Made by a program: the position numbers and the translations under genes. Under the pieces are notes generated by a model. That model ran no database searches and was not told the DNA's origin. It saw only the letters and a program-made list of their open reading frames with translations. A DNA stretch of 64,000 bases from Atriophallophorus winterbourni (lineage: Eukaryota > Platyhelminthes > Trematoda > Plagiorchiida > Microphallidae): NCBI GenBank assembly GCA_013407085.1, contig JACCGJ010012622.1, positions 1-64,000 of the forward strand. The letters run 5' to 3'. Shown piece after piece: positions 52,691 to 62,639 of the stretch (position 1 is the stretch's first letter; each line of letters opens with the position of its first letter).

Positions 52691-52785
52691 ATTATATCTT
52701 CTAACTCCTGCTCATTTTGCACTACTACCTTAAGCAACCGCGGCTTTGGGAACTACTCAAGCAAATCAACGAAACATTTGTATAT
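52685..52785 (+). repeat. Short dispersed repeat, copy 1
   Basis: AATAAAATTATAT.TTCTAACTCCTGC, TTTTGCACTACTAC, TTAAGCAACCGCGGCTT and AATCAACGAAACATTT recur in the same order at 55950-56070. It follows the B1 tail and may be the 5' leader of another LINE family or an independent repeat. Confidence 0.6.
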
Positions 52786-52792
52786 ATATATA

Positions 52793-52961
52793 CAATGGAA
52801 CCCGGTTACAACGAATCGCTGGGGAGAGAGTAAAATGTTCGTTATAAGCGGAGTTCGTTGTAAGCAAATAAGCTTGCAGATAGGGAATTTATTTGGGAAA
52901 TCATGGTGGTTCGTTATAAGCGGGAATTCGTTGTAAGCGAGTTCGTTGTAAGTGGGTTCCA

Positions 52962-52964
<3 letters not shown>
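52793..52964. mobile_element. Palindromic MITE, pogo/Tigger-like, in a TA tract
   Basis: 172 bases with imperfect terminal inverted repeats: the left end CAATGGAACCCGGTTACAACG against the reverse complement of the right end CAGTGGAACCCACTTACAACG. TA flanks both sides (52791-52792 and 52965-52966), the target duplication of Tc1/mariner-pogo elements. The interior holds about five copies of TTCGTTRTAAGCG. No transposase. CAGTGGAACC-type ends with repeated TTCGTTATAA are known from pogo/Tigger-derived MITEs. Confidence 0.75.

Positions 52965-52999
<35 letters not shown>
52965..52999. repeat. TA microsatellite
   Basis: TA tract continuing that to the left of the MITE (52779-52792), evidently split by the MITE insertion. 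Confidence 0.85.
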
Positions 53000-53001
<2 letters not shown>

Positions 53002-53039
53002 AATACCTCAAAGTCACCATAAACTAAACATATATGGAA

Positions 53040-53200
53040 TGCATAAAAACGATCAAGATTTATGTACAGAAATTTGAGGTTTCATCTGGATAAAAGTGTT
53101 GGATGATGAGTTTTTGAGCAGATAAGTTGACTACCTGTCAGAGATCGTGAGGCTTGTGTTAATGGCCATATTACATCACCGACTGCGACTGCTAGAATCG
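53040..53200. repeat. Unclassified dispersed repeat, partial copy 2
   Basis: Matches the left ~150 bases of the repeats at 47790 and 55345 (AGTGTTGGATGATGAGT.TTTGAGCAG, ATATTACATCACCGACT). Truncated where LINE B2 begins. Confidence 0.65.
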
Positions 53201-54035
53201 TTACGGTTAGAGTTGATTGGGAACTATCCATCCCAGTAGAAGTTGCAAGTGGCGTAACTCAAGGCTCAGACTTCGTCCAATTCTCTACCTGTTGTACGTG
53301 AAAGATATACCTGGAATCTTACGCGGCAAAATCATTTCATTTGTGGATGACATCAACGTTTGTACTAGAGTGCGCACCATAGAAGATTACCAAATTCTAC
53401 AAAACGATCTCGAAGCACTTCATACGTGGTCCTTACGAAGGTGCCTGCCATTCAACATTCATAAATGTAAAATGTTAATCGTCTGTTTATGCTTCGAGTT
53501 CACATAATCTCTGGGATTTCAGAAACTTTGATGGTTTACGGAAGAGAAATACCTGGTTACATGGATTCAGAGTAATTTGAAATCTTCATGGTAGTGTCCC
53601 GTGCTATACAAAAATTTAACCAAAATTAGCACTGTTCATGAGGATCTTCAGAAAATTTCAGAAAAGCAGGCAGTCCAACGGATAAATAACAACTATATTC
53701 CTTTAACAATGGAGTACTCTGTTCAAACATAGAAGCCATGGCTACAAAAGACATGACCTTGGCTACAAGTTAATTTCTCCACACTCCAGATCAAATCGTC
53801 GAAGGTTTGTCTTATATGGAACTTTCTGCCCCCACATATCATTTGCGCATGAAGCTTGAACATGTTCAAGGCTGAAATTGACAAGTATACGTTGACTGAA
53901 TCCAGACTCGCAATTGAATAAAACATAAAAAATTTGTTTTGTTGGCTTTCCCTATATTTTTAATCTATGGTTATTGTAAAAATATTTGCTTTTTGGACCA
54001 TTAACACGGTGATATAATTTGAATTAAATTAATTT
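53200..54035 (+). mobile_element. CR1-like LINE family B, copy B2 (3' half)
   Basis: Starts in the RT (TVRVDWELSIPVEVASG-like at 53200), then FVDDINVCTRVRTIEDYQIL (FADD changed to FVDD) and LHTWSLRRCLPFNIHKCKML. Degenerate C-terminal part and the family 3' end TTTGCTTTTTGGACCATTAA near 54005. Confidence 0.7.
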
Positions 54036-54059
54036 TTGGTAATCATGTATCCAGACCAA

Positions 54060-55340
54060 TAATCTGCCGCCCACACTGAGCTGCTCCAATATCTGAAACA
54101 CAATTATGTACTGCGCGATTGAAGAAAATTAACTTATGTCGAATGTTTGATCAGTTCCTCGGCTACATATCGTTCGAGAAGTTTTGAGACCACTGGCATT
54201 ATGTGACTGGCCTGTATTTAGAAACATATTTCGGTCGCCGATTTGTTTATCGCAAAGATTAATCCATCTTTCCAGTCAGCAGAAACCATGCTACAACTCA
54301 GTGACAGGTTGATAAAATCAGAGTGTGGTAAGAATAGATTATGGGTGCATTGCTTTATGATGAACGGTGGTATTTCGTCAGCACCGGGAGATCTTTATTG
54401 TATTTAAAACGAGTAGCCCTACGCTCGGGGTTCACAGTGATACGTGTATTGTGTGGATTTCTCATCTAAATAGAGGTAGTGGATGTAGTTTCAGTTTTAG
54501 TAAATAAACTGTAAACGCCTGGCTTTAATATGGCCTTACTGTTCACGATCTGGAAGTGGAGCTCCCTGTTCCGTTCATTTTTATTTATCAGGTTGATTTG
54601 ATACACTTCTTCATCCTTGTGAACAATTTTTGTAAATTTGTTCCTTATCAAACGGTAAGGTTTCCTGGTGTTGTTGACGAGCATTGTTGGAGATCAGTGT
54701 TAATCGGTGCCAAGTAGGTGAGTTTTTGAGGCGCCATTGATAACGCGGCCGTATGGATTTTTATTATCAATTTCTGAAGCTCTTTTCGCCTCAGATATAT
54801 AGTAGAAACCAATTACTACATGATCACTCCGAGTGGTTCTTCATAACTTATATCCTCAATGACATCTTCTCGCTCAAGTTCGAGTATGGATGGTGTATTT
54901 GTGCCTCGGAAGCGAGTGCTGCATGAAATGTGGTTAAATAAAGGAATTTCGTTGATCATTTCGTAGAATAGATGATCAAGAGAATTCACCGATGGAATCT
55001 CGCTTTTTGGTACTTTCGGGAGATTAATGTCACCCTTGATCAGGACGTTGTTTTGATATCTGAAATCGACCAGCTGACTTTTCTTGAGTAAACTAGCATT
55101 GTTTGCGTCGACTGCTGACGGTGGTCGGTAAATCACACCGAGAACACAGTTTCCAACTGTTGCTGATTCAAGTGAACACCATAGTGTGTCTTCCCGAATA
55201 AAATCGTTGTCCGTGATTTCTCTGAACGTGAGGTGCTGGTTATAATAAATAGCAACATGTTTGGAATGGATATTTCCCACTAAAATAATTGCTGATTGAT
55301 CCGTTACGGCTATCATTATTGTTGAATATTTTTTCACGAA
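54060..55340 (-). mobile_element. CR1-like LINE family B, copy B3 (5' half, inverted relative to B2)
   Basis: Minus strand: endonuclease 55337-54816 (HVAIYYNQHLTFREIT, EDTLWCSLESATVGNCVLGV, IYRPPSAVDANNASLL, IKGDINLPKVPKSEIPSVNS), linker 54684-54466 (NTRKPYRLIRNKFTKIVHKD), then the RT start near 54400 to 54060. In GDINLP the usual GDFNLP is changed. It abuts B2 so that the two halves point at each other. Confidence 0.7.
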
Positions 55341-55344
55341 GGTA

Positions 55345-55870
55345 GTTTAGCACGGGTAATTTATTTGTGTACAAAACATTTAATATTTTATCTGGATGAA
55401 AGTGTTGGATGATGAGTATTTGAGCAGATAATGTGTTTATATAACAAAGATGGTGGGGCTCGTGTTAATATGTATATTACATCACCGACTCCGATAACGT
55501 CGATCGACATACTTTTTGGATCAGTATCAAGATGTTCGGCAACTTCCACCATCGGGTCGGTTTTTTATGTGTTTACTGTCGTGAAACTTTGTATCGATAC
55601 TGGTTCCAAATATTAATCACGTTGTCCCCCATAGTGGTGGTCAATAGTTTATTTTTAAGTGATCGTTGTCGATTAACTTCGTAAATATGTTACTTCTAAT
55701 TTCGGAAAGTATCGATAGCCGCAGCATTGCTAATAATTCTTCACTGATGTATGTCGTGGTTGGATTTACATTTTCTATCTGAAGCAGTTGCAGATTCACG
55801 GACATTTGAGAGAATAAGTTTGTTCCTATTGCAATCATTTGTTTTGTTTTGGTTCCTCTCAAAGCAGCGA
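55345..55870. repeat. Unclassified ~500-bp dispersed repeat, copy 3
   Basis: Full-length partner of 47790-48302. The minus strand has an 81-codon open frame at 55886-55641 (ENVNPTTTYISEELLAMLRL), and the plus-strand copy at 47.8 kb keeps part of it. A retroelement origin is possible but no domain is recognised. Confidence 0.65.
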
Positions 55871-55949
55871 TATTACCCGCTCCCACTAGGGCTCATCAAC
55901 AAATGAACGTGGTGTAGTTTTCTTGCCGTTCCGTAGCAAGTATGTCAAT

Positions 55950-56070
55950 AAAATTATATATTCTAACTCCTGCCTATTTTGCACTACTACTTAAGCAACC
56001 GCGGCTTATCTTGGTGTAGTGCTTTTGGTGGAGCGACTCAAGCGAATCAACGAAACATTTTCAACCACTC
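55950..56070 (+). repeat. Short dispersed repeat, copy 2
   Basis: Partner of 52685-52785, with an extra ~20 bases between the CCGCGGCTT and ACTCAAGC blocks. Confidence 0.6.
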
Positions 56071-56165
56071 AGCCAAGTCATGGCGATGTCTATTCGAGAA
56101 AATAGTCCTCAGTCGATGCTGACATGGTTAGGTGGTGGTAAAGTTGAGCCTATTCGTTTGGTCAA

Positions 56166-56425
56166 TTTAAATGTTTGAGGCTTGATTAATCGCTATATAG
56201 AATTCTCTAACTTAACAAGCACCTCTTCCAGTTGCGACAATCTACTCTCTATCGTGTTTATCATTTTTCCAACACATGACTGTATACTCTTGAGATGGCC
56301 ACTTATATTTGAATTTCTACAGGCATGGCAGAAATAACACATATTTGGATAGTCATTATCGTTCACAAGCCATAAACCCTCATCAGTTAAATTCTCATCA
56401 CATGACACGTGCTGGTGGAATGTGT
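56166..56425 (-). mobile_element. CR1-like ORF1 zinc-finger fragment
   Basis: The minus strand encodes HVSCDENLTDEGLWLVNDND, YPNMCYFCHACRNSN and a coiled-coil-like SRLSQLEEVLVKLENS. This is the second half of the PHD-like finger as in CR1-A ORF1 (CDETLTDE, YFCIDCR). Confidence 0.65.
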
Positions 56426-57000
56426 TGAGAATGTTCATGTTCTACATCTTTTTGAATGACTAAACATTCCGATTCAGAGGAACAATCAATCCCGCAGCGA
56501 TGACAACGATAGTCAGAACTCGGTTGTATTGCATCAGTTTCACGCCGGCCGCGTGATCTGCGGCCAAGCAGCAGCCAAGATCTGTATCTGCCCGCAGACG
56601 ACGCTGTACACAATGCCTTTAGTGCGAGCGGTCAAGAGCAAGTTCTTCTCAATTCGCTGGGTCAATGCCAAGAGCCTTCATATCTCTTTTGCAAACGTTT
56701 TTGTACCTCAAGTGCAGTCTGCCTAATGATCGACTTCTTAATTGCATCTCTCCATAGAGTAGATCTTTCGGAATATGACCATTTTCCATTCTGTAGACAT
56801 GACCATGCGGCGCTGTCGCAATAGTGTGAACATTCTCTGTCAACAAGCTTTTGAAAGCACTTAAGCATTAGTCACTCTGTAAATCCACGATATGTTCAAG
56901 ATACGACGGATGCTTCGTAGACGGAAAGCGTTCATCTTCCGTCTTACGTGGGTGGTCCAGGTTTCACTGTCGTACAGTAAAGCATTTAGTACCCGCATAA
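56425..57000 (-). mobile_element. RTE-like LINE family D, copy D5 (3' end missing)
   Basis: The minus strand matches D2: NGHIPKDLLYGEMQLRS, RYKNVCKRDMKALGIDPAN and the finger YRCHRCGIDCSSESECLV in shifted frames, plus the upstream SETWT region near 56950. Unlike other copies it lacks the last ~60 bases and joins the CR1 ORF1 fragment. Confidence 0.7.
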
Positions 57001-57059
57001 AGCACATTTAACTGGAACAGTATCAACGCTTACCGGATCTAAACACGTGATTCAGAGGT

Positions 57060-59125
57060 CACAACGATTCAGTGTCGCCGTCACATGGATGCTTCTCACG
57101 GGTGGATCGATTTTTCTCATTGTCTGGGCAGTGGATCTCGTGACACGTTAGCACATGTTTGTGGGTTGCTTAGGACTTGTCGGCTGATCGATAACGGGTT
57201 TTTGTCCATTGAGAGATTTGATTGTGTTCGATGGCGATATTTCGGCATTGAACAATTAATCTGCGATAACCCGTGAACCACATTAGATAAAACACGAAAT
57301 GAGGTACCGAAACGTGAAGTTCAATGTCGTTGGATAGCTTGTTCTAGGAAAAACTTTGTGCGCGTGAACAAATTGTTTTTTTGCGTCAAACTGGTAACTT
57401 CGTTGTAAGTCGATTTGCACGATCGAAAATGATGAAATCCGATAGTTATTGTCGAGTGGTACACGGAATTTTTTGAATGGTACAAATCCGTGCAGATGCA
57501 ACGAATATATGTTCAAAATTTTCAGAGTAACGAAAAAAACGTCCGCACAGTAGCGTGTTCTGCAAAAAGGGTTTTCAGTGTTTTTCGTCAATCGGTACAT
57601 AACAATACGAGTTTGCGAGTTTGCTATACAAACTACTCACTTAATTGTTCGAGCAAACACTGGCAAGCGGAGTGATTCCTACGGATTGTAAACGCGAAAT
57701 AATTTCTCCAATTTACAAAGGTGAAAATCACCCCGATGTTCTCAATTACCGACCCGTTACTCTATTACCAGTGATTTCAAAATTAATTAAGCGATTCATT
57801 GTTCAGGTTCTAATGAAACATTTAGAGAATATTCAGTTGCTTTCGAGGAACCAGCATAGACGCAGACGAAATTATTCCTGTTTGACTAATTTACTGGTAA
57901 CGCTAGATGATTGGACAAAATCGGTAAATAAAGGATAAGAAATACACGCGTGCTTCTTAGATACATCAAAAGCATTCGATCGTGTTGACCATTCCCTATT
58001 ACTGCAGAAACGTGAAAGGATTGGTATCACTGGAAAGTTGTTGAATTTGCTGAAAGACTACCTAACAAATCTCACTAACCAGGTACGTGTTAATGGTGCA
58101 TTATCCAAACCAATTGCAGCAACTAGCGGAGTTCCCCAAGGTTCAGTCCTTGGTCCGATACTCTTTCTGGTTCATGTGGATGAAGTACCGGAATTGCTCG
58201 AGGCAACATTTCGATATTTGCGGACGACATAAATATTTATAGTCCAGAAGACTGTCTTCTATTACAAAAGGATCTTGATACGCTTCACAGCTGGTCGTTA
58301 AAGAACAAACTGCCGTTTAACTTCAACAAATGCAGGATCATGAATGTGGGGAATCGAGTAGAGTTCATATATCACATAGGTTCACAAGTCCTTGAAAAAT
58401 GCAGTGGGGAAAAAGAATTGGGTGTTTGGATATGCTCCAGTTTAAAACATCACATCAAAATAACAGTGCCTTTCAAAAAGCATCACGTGTTCTAAATCTA
58501 CTCAAACGGGTATTTGGGAAATTTTCGCTCAAGATATTCCCAAGGATCATGAATACATACATGAGACCAGTCATGGAATACGGTGTGCAGTCATGGTCTC
58601 CGTGGCTCAAGAGGGATGTGAAACTTATGCAGCAAATCTATCACAGCTCAACAAAACTAGTTCTCAGCATCTAAAACAAAACATATAAAGAAAGGATAGC
58701 TCAACTGAATCTGTTAGATTTTCCCTATCGACGAACCAGAGGAGACCTTATGTTGCTTTACAAAGCATTCCATACCTCGACCGAACCTAACAGGATTTAT
58801 TCACGCTAAGGGATACGAGACATTGTCAGACCCATGAATATTTGCTGGTCGTATCCCATTCTCGCCTGAACTGTAGAAGGTAGTTTTACTCTCTCCGTGT
58901 CTGTTTTACTCGGAACAGTTTACCTTCAACCGTTGCTCACGCCACTAGCTTGCATGACTTTAAAACGAAATTAGACGAATTTTTATTGCATTATTCATTT
59001 CCGAAACACTTATACACTGTTTAATCTATTTTCTTATATTGTTTATACAATTAAATTTCAATTTTTACCATCCTATGGTTGTTGTTAAGCTTGTTGCTTT
59101 TTAGACCATTAATAACCTCGAATTA
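57060..59125 (+). mobile_element. CR1-like LINE family G, copy G2
   Basis: A 5' module 57060-57560 shared with 17640-18290, then RT 57645-58232 (ASGVIPTDCKREIISPIYKG, VLNYRPVTLLPVISKLI, YSCLTNLLVTLDDWTKSV, a broken DTSKAFDRVDHSLL near 57965, ATSGVPQGSVLGPILFLVHV), a degenerate catalytic block near 58215, LHSWSLKNKLPFNFNKC near 58290 and a C-terminal MRPVMEYGVQSWSPWLKRDV to 58674. The 3' UTR carries GGTTGTTGTTAAGCTTGTTG and CTTTTTAGACCATTAAT, ending near 59125. The endonuclease is absent. Confidence 0.75.
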
Positions 59126-59544
59126 CCTTGAAAAAATTAATTTCGGTAAAATCAACCATTTGTTTCATAAAATATTAAAATATTTTCGCTTGATAATGAG
59201 CTAAAGAAGCCTTCAATGAAAGGCTTAATTTTGTAGCCAAATAATCATTGACTTTTACGCAAAAACTGATTTCGGGTTTGTTTATTGCAGGAAGACTTTT
59301 TCCGTTAAGCCTGTAACAATGGGAGAGTGGTATTTTGTTTCAAATTTTAAGTAACTGTTAATGGGATTCCTCCACTAAACCACGATGTTGCTTATGATTG
59401 CATAATTATTTGTTAGATGGTGGGAACGCTCATAGCTAATCCATCTAATATCAGCGTGTCCAGGTCTCATCGTACACTTGTCCTTCCATAGACACTAGTT
59501 TATAAGTAAGAATAATATCTCACATAATTCTCCTTTGGTTATTG

Positions 59545-59880
59545 TCAGAGATATTTACTGCGGAATACTCCAGTGTACAGCACATTGCGGAGCCCCATTA
59601 ATAACTTTGTCGTCCTTTGATAAATTTCATTTAAGAGGGCAATAACTTCTCGCGGCCTATGAGGTCCAGCCTTCACCACATGCTTTATCGTCGATTGAAG
59701 ATATTGGTTAATTATACGTGGCAACACGAGCATTGAAAATTTTCCAAATATTCTCCGTAATTTGAACTCGGATAAAATCTTCTAGGGATTTTTACAACTC
59801 CATCGGTATACCATTCGATTTTCAAAAATGCAAATTGGTGCTATTGCAATGAATTTATTGTGAGTGGAGGAGTGAAGCCA
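59545..59880 (-). mobile_element. CR1-like ORF2 C-terminal fragment
   Basis: The minus strand reads RRIFGKFSMLVLPRIINQYL, PREVIALLNEIYQRTTKLLM and GLRNVLYTGVF, the conserved C-terminal region of CR1 ORF2. 59126-59544 between it and G2 shows nothing recognised. Confidence 0.6.
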
Positions 59881-59984
59881 GAATTATTAAATTCAGGTCA
59901 CTCGATGTCAAGACACGTTAACTGCTGTTTAAACATTAATCATGTCAGCTCCCTCGTTCAAGAGATACATCCATTGTGTCGCTA

Positions 59985-60720
59985 TTCATCCTGCACAAAG
60001 CTACTCGCGTTCCCACTGGAAACTCAAAACTGAATTGGCAGAGCAGCTATCATTTTTCCCGATTGAATACTTGTCATGGGGTAGCTGCAAGCTGACTGTA
60101 AAGACAACGATGATGGTATACAGCACATGCATACTATATACTTTATGTATGGCAGTGAATCCTGAAGCACCAAAGCAAGCTGAATGCTTTCCATGTACAA
60201 AGCATCCGTCGTATCTTGAACATATCGTGGATGGGCAAATTGAATGATGCTGAATTGATTTCAAAAGCTGGTCTACAGTGCATTCTCACCCTATTGAGAC
60301 AGCGCCCATTGCAGTGGCTTGGCCACGTCTATACAATGGAAAATGGCCGTAATCCTGATTTGCAATCTGGTAGTCGACCATTGGGTAGACCGTACTTGTG
60401 GTACAAAGACGTTTGAGAAAGAGATATGTAAGCTCTTGGAATTGACCGCACGAGCTGGAAAGAGCTTGCACTTGACCGCTCAAATTAGAGGCATTGTGTA
60501 AAGCGTCGCATGCAAGCTAGGGATGAGCAGATACAGCTCTTGGCTGCTGAACGCAGATCACGCCACCGGTATGTAATTCACGGCCATCGACCGAGATCTG
60601 TTTATTTCTGAAAGCGCTGCGGTGAGAGATAATTTCTCCCGAACCGGACTGTTTAGTCATTCGTAAAGATTTGGAACAAAAAAATCATACAACCGAAGGT
60701 TGATATCAAAAACGTTTTTG
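59985..60720 (+). mobile_element. RTE-like LINE family D, copy D6 (3' part)
   Basis: Plus strand: a LSWGSCKLTVKTTMMVYSTC-like region at 60070, ISWMGKLNDAELISKAGLQC (60216) and LRQRPLQWLGHVYTMENGRN. The AERRSR region is at 60550. All in broken frames. Confidence 0.7.
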
Positions 60721-61250
60721 TTCTATCTTGTAAACATCCTTTGAGTTTAACGCTTCCATTTGTTTGATTCATTGTCTACTTCACCGAAATACTGTTAGTA
60801 CCGATTTGTTGGAATGGAGCTTGGTCCATTTCTGGATTGAGGATTGTTTCAGGTGTAGTTTAAGCTTCTTTGTAAAATATATGGTTCGCGTAGTTAATGC
60901 CTGAATTTTGCGCTTCATGACACGCATTCAATTTGCAAAACATCCACGTTCCTTTAAGCCATGCTCTTTTTCACACTGTGACCTGAGACTATTCATAATG
61001 GAATACATTTTCACAGCTCTTGCTAAATCCTGCATGAATTGCATATAGAAAAAAATCATGGAGTGTTGTCAAGCAATTGACGGCTATGATTACTCACTAT
61101 TGAAGATAACAGTAATTGAACAGTTATATTTAACTTGACGCTATCTGGGAATTAGCAGATTTTGGTAAAGTTTGCACATTTTACAAGCGTTGGCCTCAAA
61201 GTTCAAAAGATCGTTTCGGCGTGAGTGCTTTAGGGGATAATCTCTCAATT
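60721..61250. other. Non-coding stretch
   Basis: No gene or repeat recognised. Confidence 0.5.
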
Positions 61251-61254
61251 CCAA

Positions 61255-61410
61255 AAATGCTCTAATGAAGCTCGTCTTACATAATTTCTGACAATCAAGT
61301 TCAGCTACTGGTCTGCACGCGCGGTTTTGTGTGACCCGGCGGAAGTGCTTATTCTGACAGGAGAAAGGTCGAAGGCAGTTGACTTTCAACTCAAAACCAT
61401 TTTGCTTCGG
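61255..61410 (+). mobile_element. RTE element 5'-leader remnant
   Basis: Aligns by eye with about 25-180 of the RTE element at the window start: TTCTGACAATCAAGTTCAG against CTCTGACAACCGAAGCCCA, then TGACAGGAGAAAGGTCGAAG against TGACAGGAGAAGGGGCGAAG, and TCAAAACCATTTTGCTTCGG against TCAAAACCAGTTCGCTTCGG. No coding part of that element follows. Confidence 0.6.
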
Positions 61411-61552
61411 GCTCCGCTGCCGTGTGGCTACATTCAAACATGGAGGAGTCTCCCGGAGTCAACTTCGAGGAAATATCCGTACCAGGATTCCTAAAGTTAT
61501 TATTGTTCAAGCGTATCAGTCTCTCTGTTATATGGATAAAATGTTGTTGTAG

Positions 61553-61879
61553 AGCGGAAGCACTTGCTTCATGGACAACAGCTTTTTCTGCGAATTGAAA
61601 TGCTCCGGCATTCATTTCAACGCACCCAGGGAGAAGACACTCCCTTCTGCTTCTATGGATAATAACTGCAGATACCGTCTGAAAGTCACATTAAGCACTG
61701 CGCCTGAGGCAGCTTCCAACGTGGGAGAGATTATTAGTTTCAGATTCCGCCTCAAGCTGGAGAGCCCCCAGTCAATAGGGTTCTGCTTCGCCATGGACTG
61801 CTATCCTCATAAGGTGCATGGGGATTATGAATTGATTGACAATCAGACTGTATTTTTCCGAACCAGCGAACCGAAATAA
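61553..61879 (+). CDS. Orphan ORF resembling the C-terminal part of a ZP domain
   Basis: An open frame after a stop at 61550, ATG at 61571, stop at 61877. It is not related to any LINE here. It encodes FFCELKCSGIHFNA, YRLKVTLSTAPEAASNVGEI, ISFRFRLKLESPQSIGFCFA and CYPHKVHGDYELIDN. The order, a beta-strand FRF.L, then C.A, then Y.LIDN, resembles the ZP-C module (typically C.AT...Y.LI.NGC), though the final Gly-Cys is absent. It may be a single exon of a larger gene, a retrocopy fragment or a decayed gene. No convincing splice sites were found. Function not assigned. Confidence 0.4.
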   Translation, partial: SGSTCFMDNSFFCELKCSGIHFNAPREKTLPSASMDNNCRYRLKVTLSTAPEAASNVGEIISFRFRLKLESPQSIGFCFAMDCYPHKVHGDYELIDNQTVFFRTSEPK

Positions 61880-61889
61880 TAATCAACAC

Positions 61890-62322
61890 AGATCAACTCT
61901 GAAAATGGAAACCTGGAAAATCTGTTTCATGCTCGATGTATTTCATGAAGAAGACTCGCATATCAGAGGCGTAAGAAAGCAGCTGCCCCGCAAGTGGTCG
62001 TGGTTACCAGACATTGATAAACTAACGTAGTGATCTCACGTTGATATTCAAAATCCTGCATACTGAAAACCATCCACTTAAACACTTGCTAAATCCCAAT
62101 GGCCTTACTCGAATACGAACACATTCAAAGGCTTTAGGAATTCCGCATTTTCGTTTGGATACTGTAGTAATTTCTTCTCGGTAAGAATTTGTTTCACTTG
62201 GAACGATTTGCCTGAAGAAATCACACGCTCAGAATCTGTTGAGGTTTTCGCTTCCAAACTCAATGAGTTTATAACGAACCATGCGGTATGTGACTGTCCC
62301 TATTAAAGTCTGAGATATTTTC

Positions 62323-62366
<44 letters not shown>

Positions 62367-62475
62367 TATAAATATAGATATATGCAATCTATATACCTTG
62401 TCATCCTATGGTTATTATTAAGCTCACTGCTTTTTCTACTATAAAAATTTATGAGTTCTGAGTTCTAACAGAAAG
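61890..62475 (+). mobile_element. CR1-like LINE family F, copy F2 (3' end)
   Basis: In mixed frames: a KILHTENHPLKHLLNPNGLT-like block (about 62050-62110) that matches the minus copy at 29022-29378, IPHFRLDT, then the 3' UTR with a TA tract and the tail GAGTTCTGAGTTCT at 62452-62465. Confidence 0.7.
62322..62384. repeat. TA microsatellite inside the CR1-F 3' UTR
   Basis: TA tract of about 60 bases lying within the 3' UTR of F2. The corresponding part of the minus-strand copy (about 28880-28925) has only short TA-rich stretches. Confidence 0.85.
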
Positions 62476-62639
62476 AGATTACACAAATTTGAAAAGGAAG
62501 CGATTCTGATGAGCATCGACTGCACAGGGTTTAGTTTGCAAATCGGGGCAGTACACTAGAAGCAGTATAAGCAGGAATTTGAACTTTAAATCTGAAGTGC
62601 AGTAGTGTTACCATCACGTTAATCTACGTGTATGCACCG

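Noticed and set aside
53200..55340. Twin-priming origin for the B2/B3 pair
   Set aside because: The inverted 5' half lies on the wrong side of the sense 3' half for that mechanism.
55641..55886. BEL/Pao or gag gene in the unclassified repeat
   Set aside because: A partial frame exists, but no protease, knuckle or RT motif is visible. A family name would be a guess.
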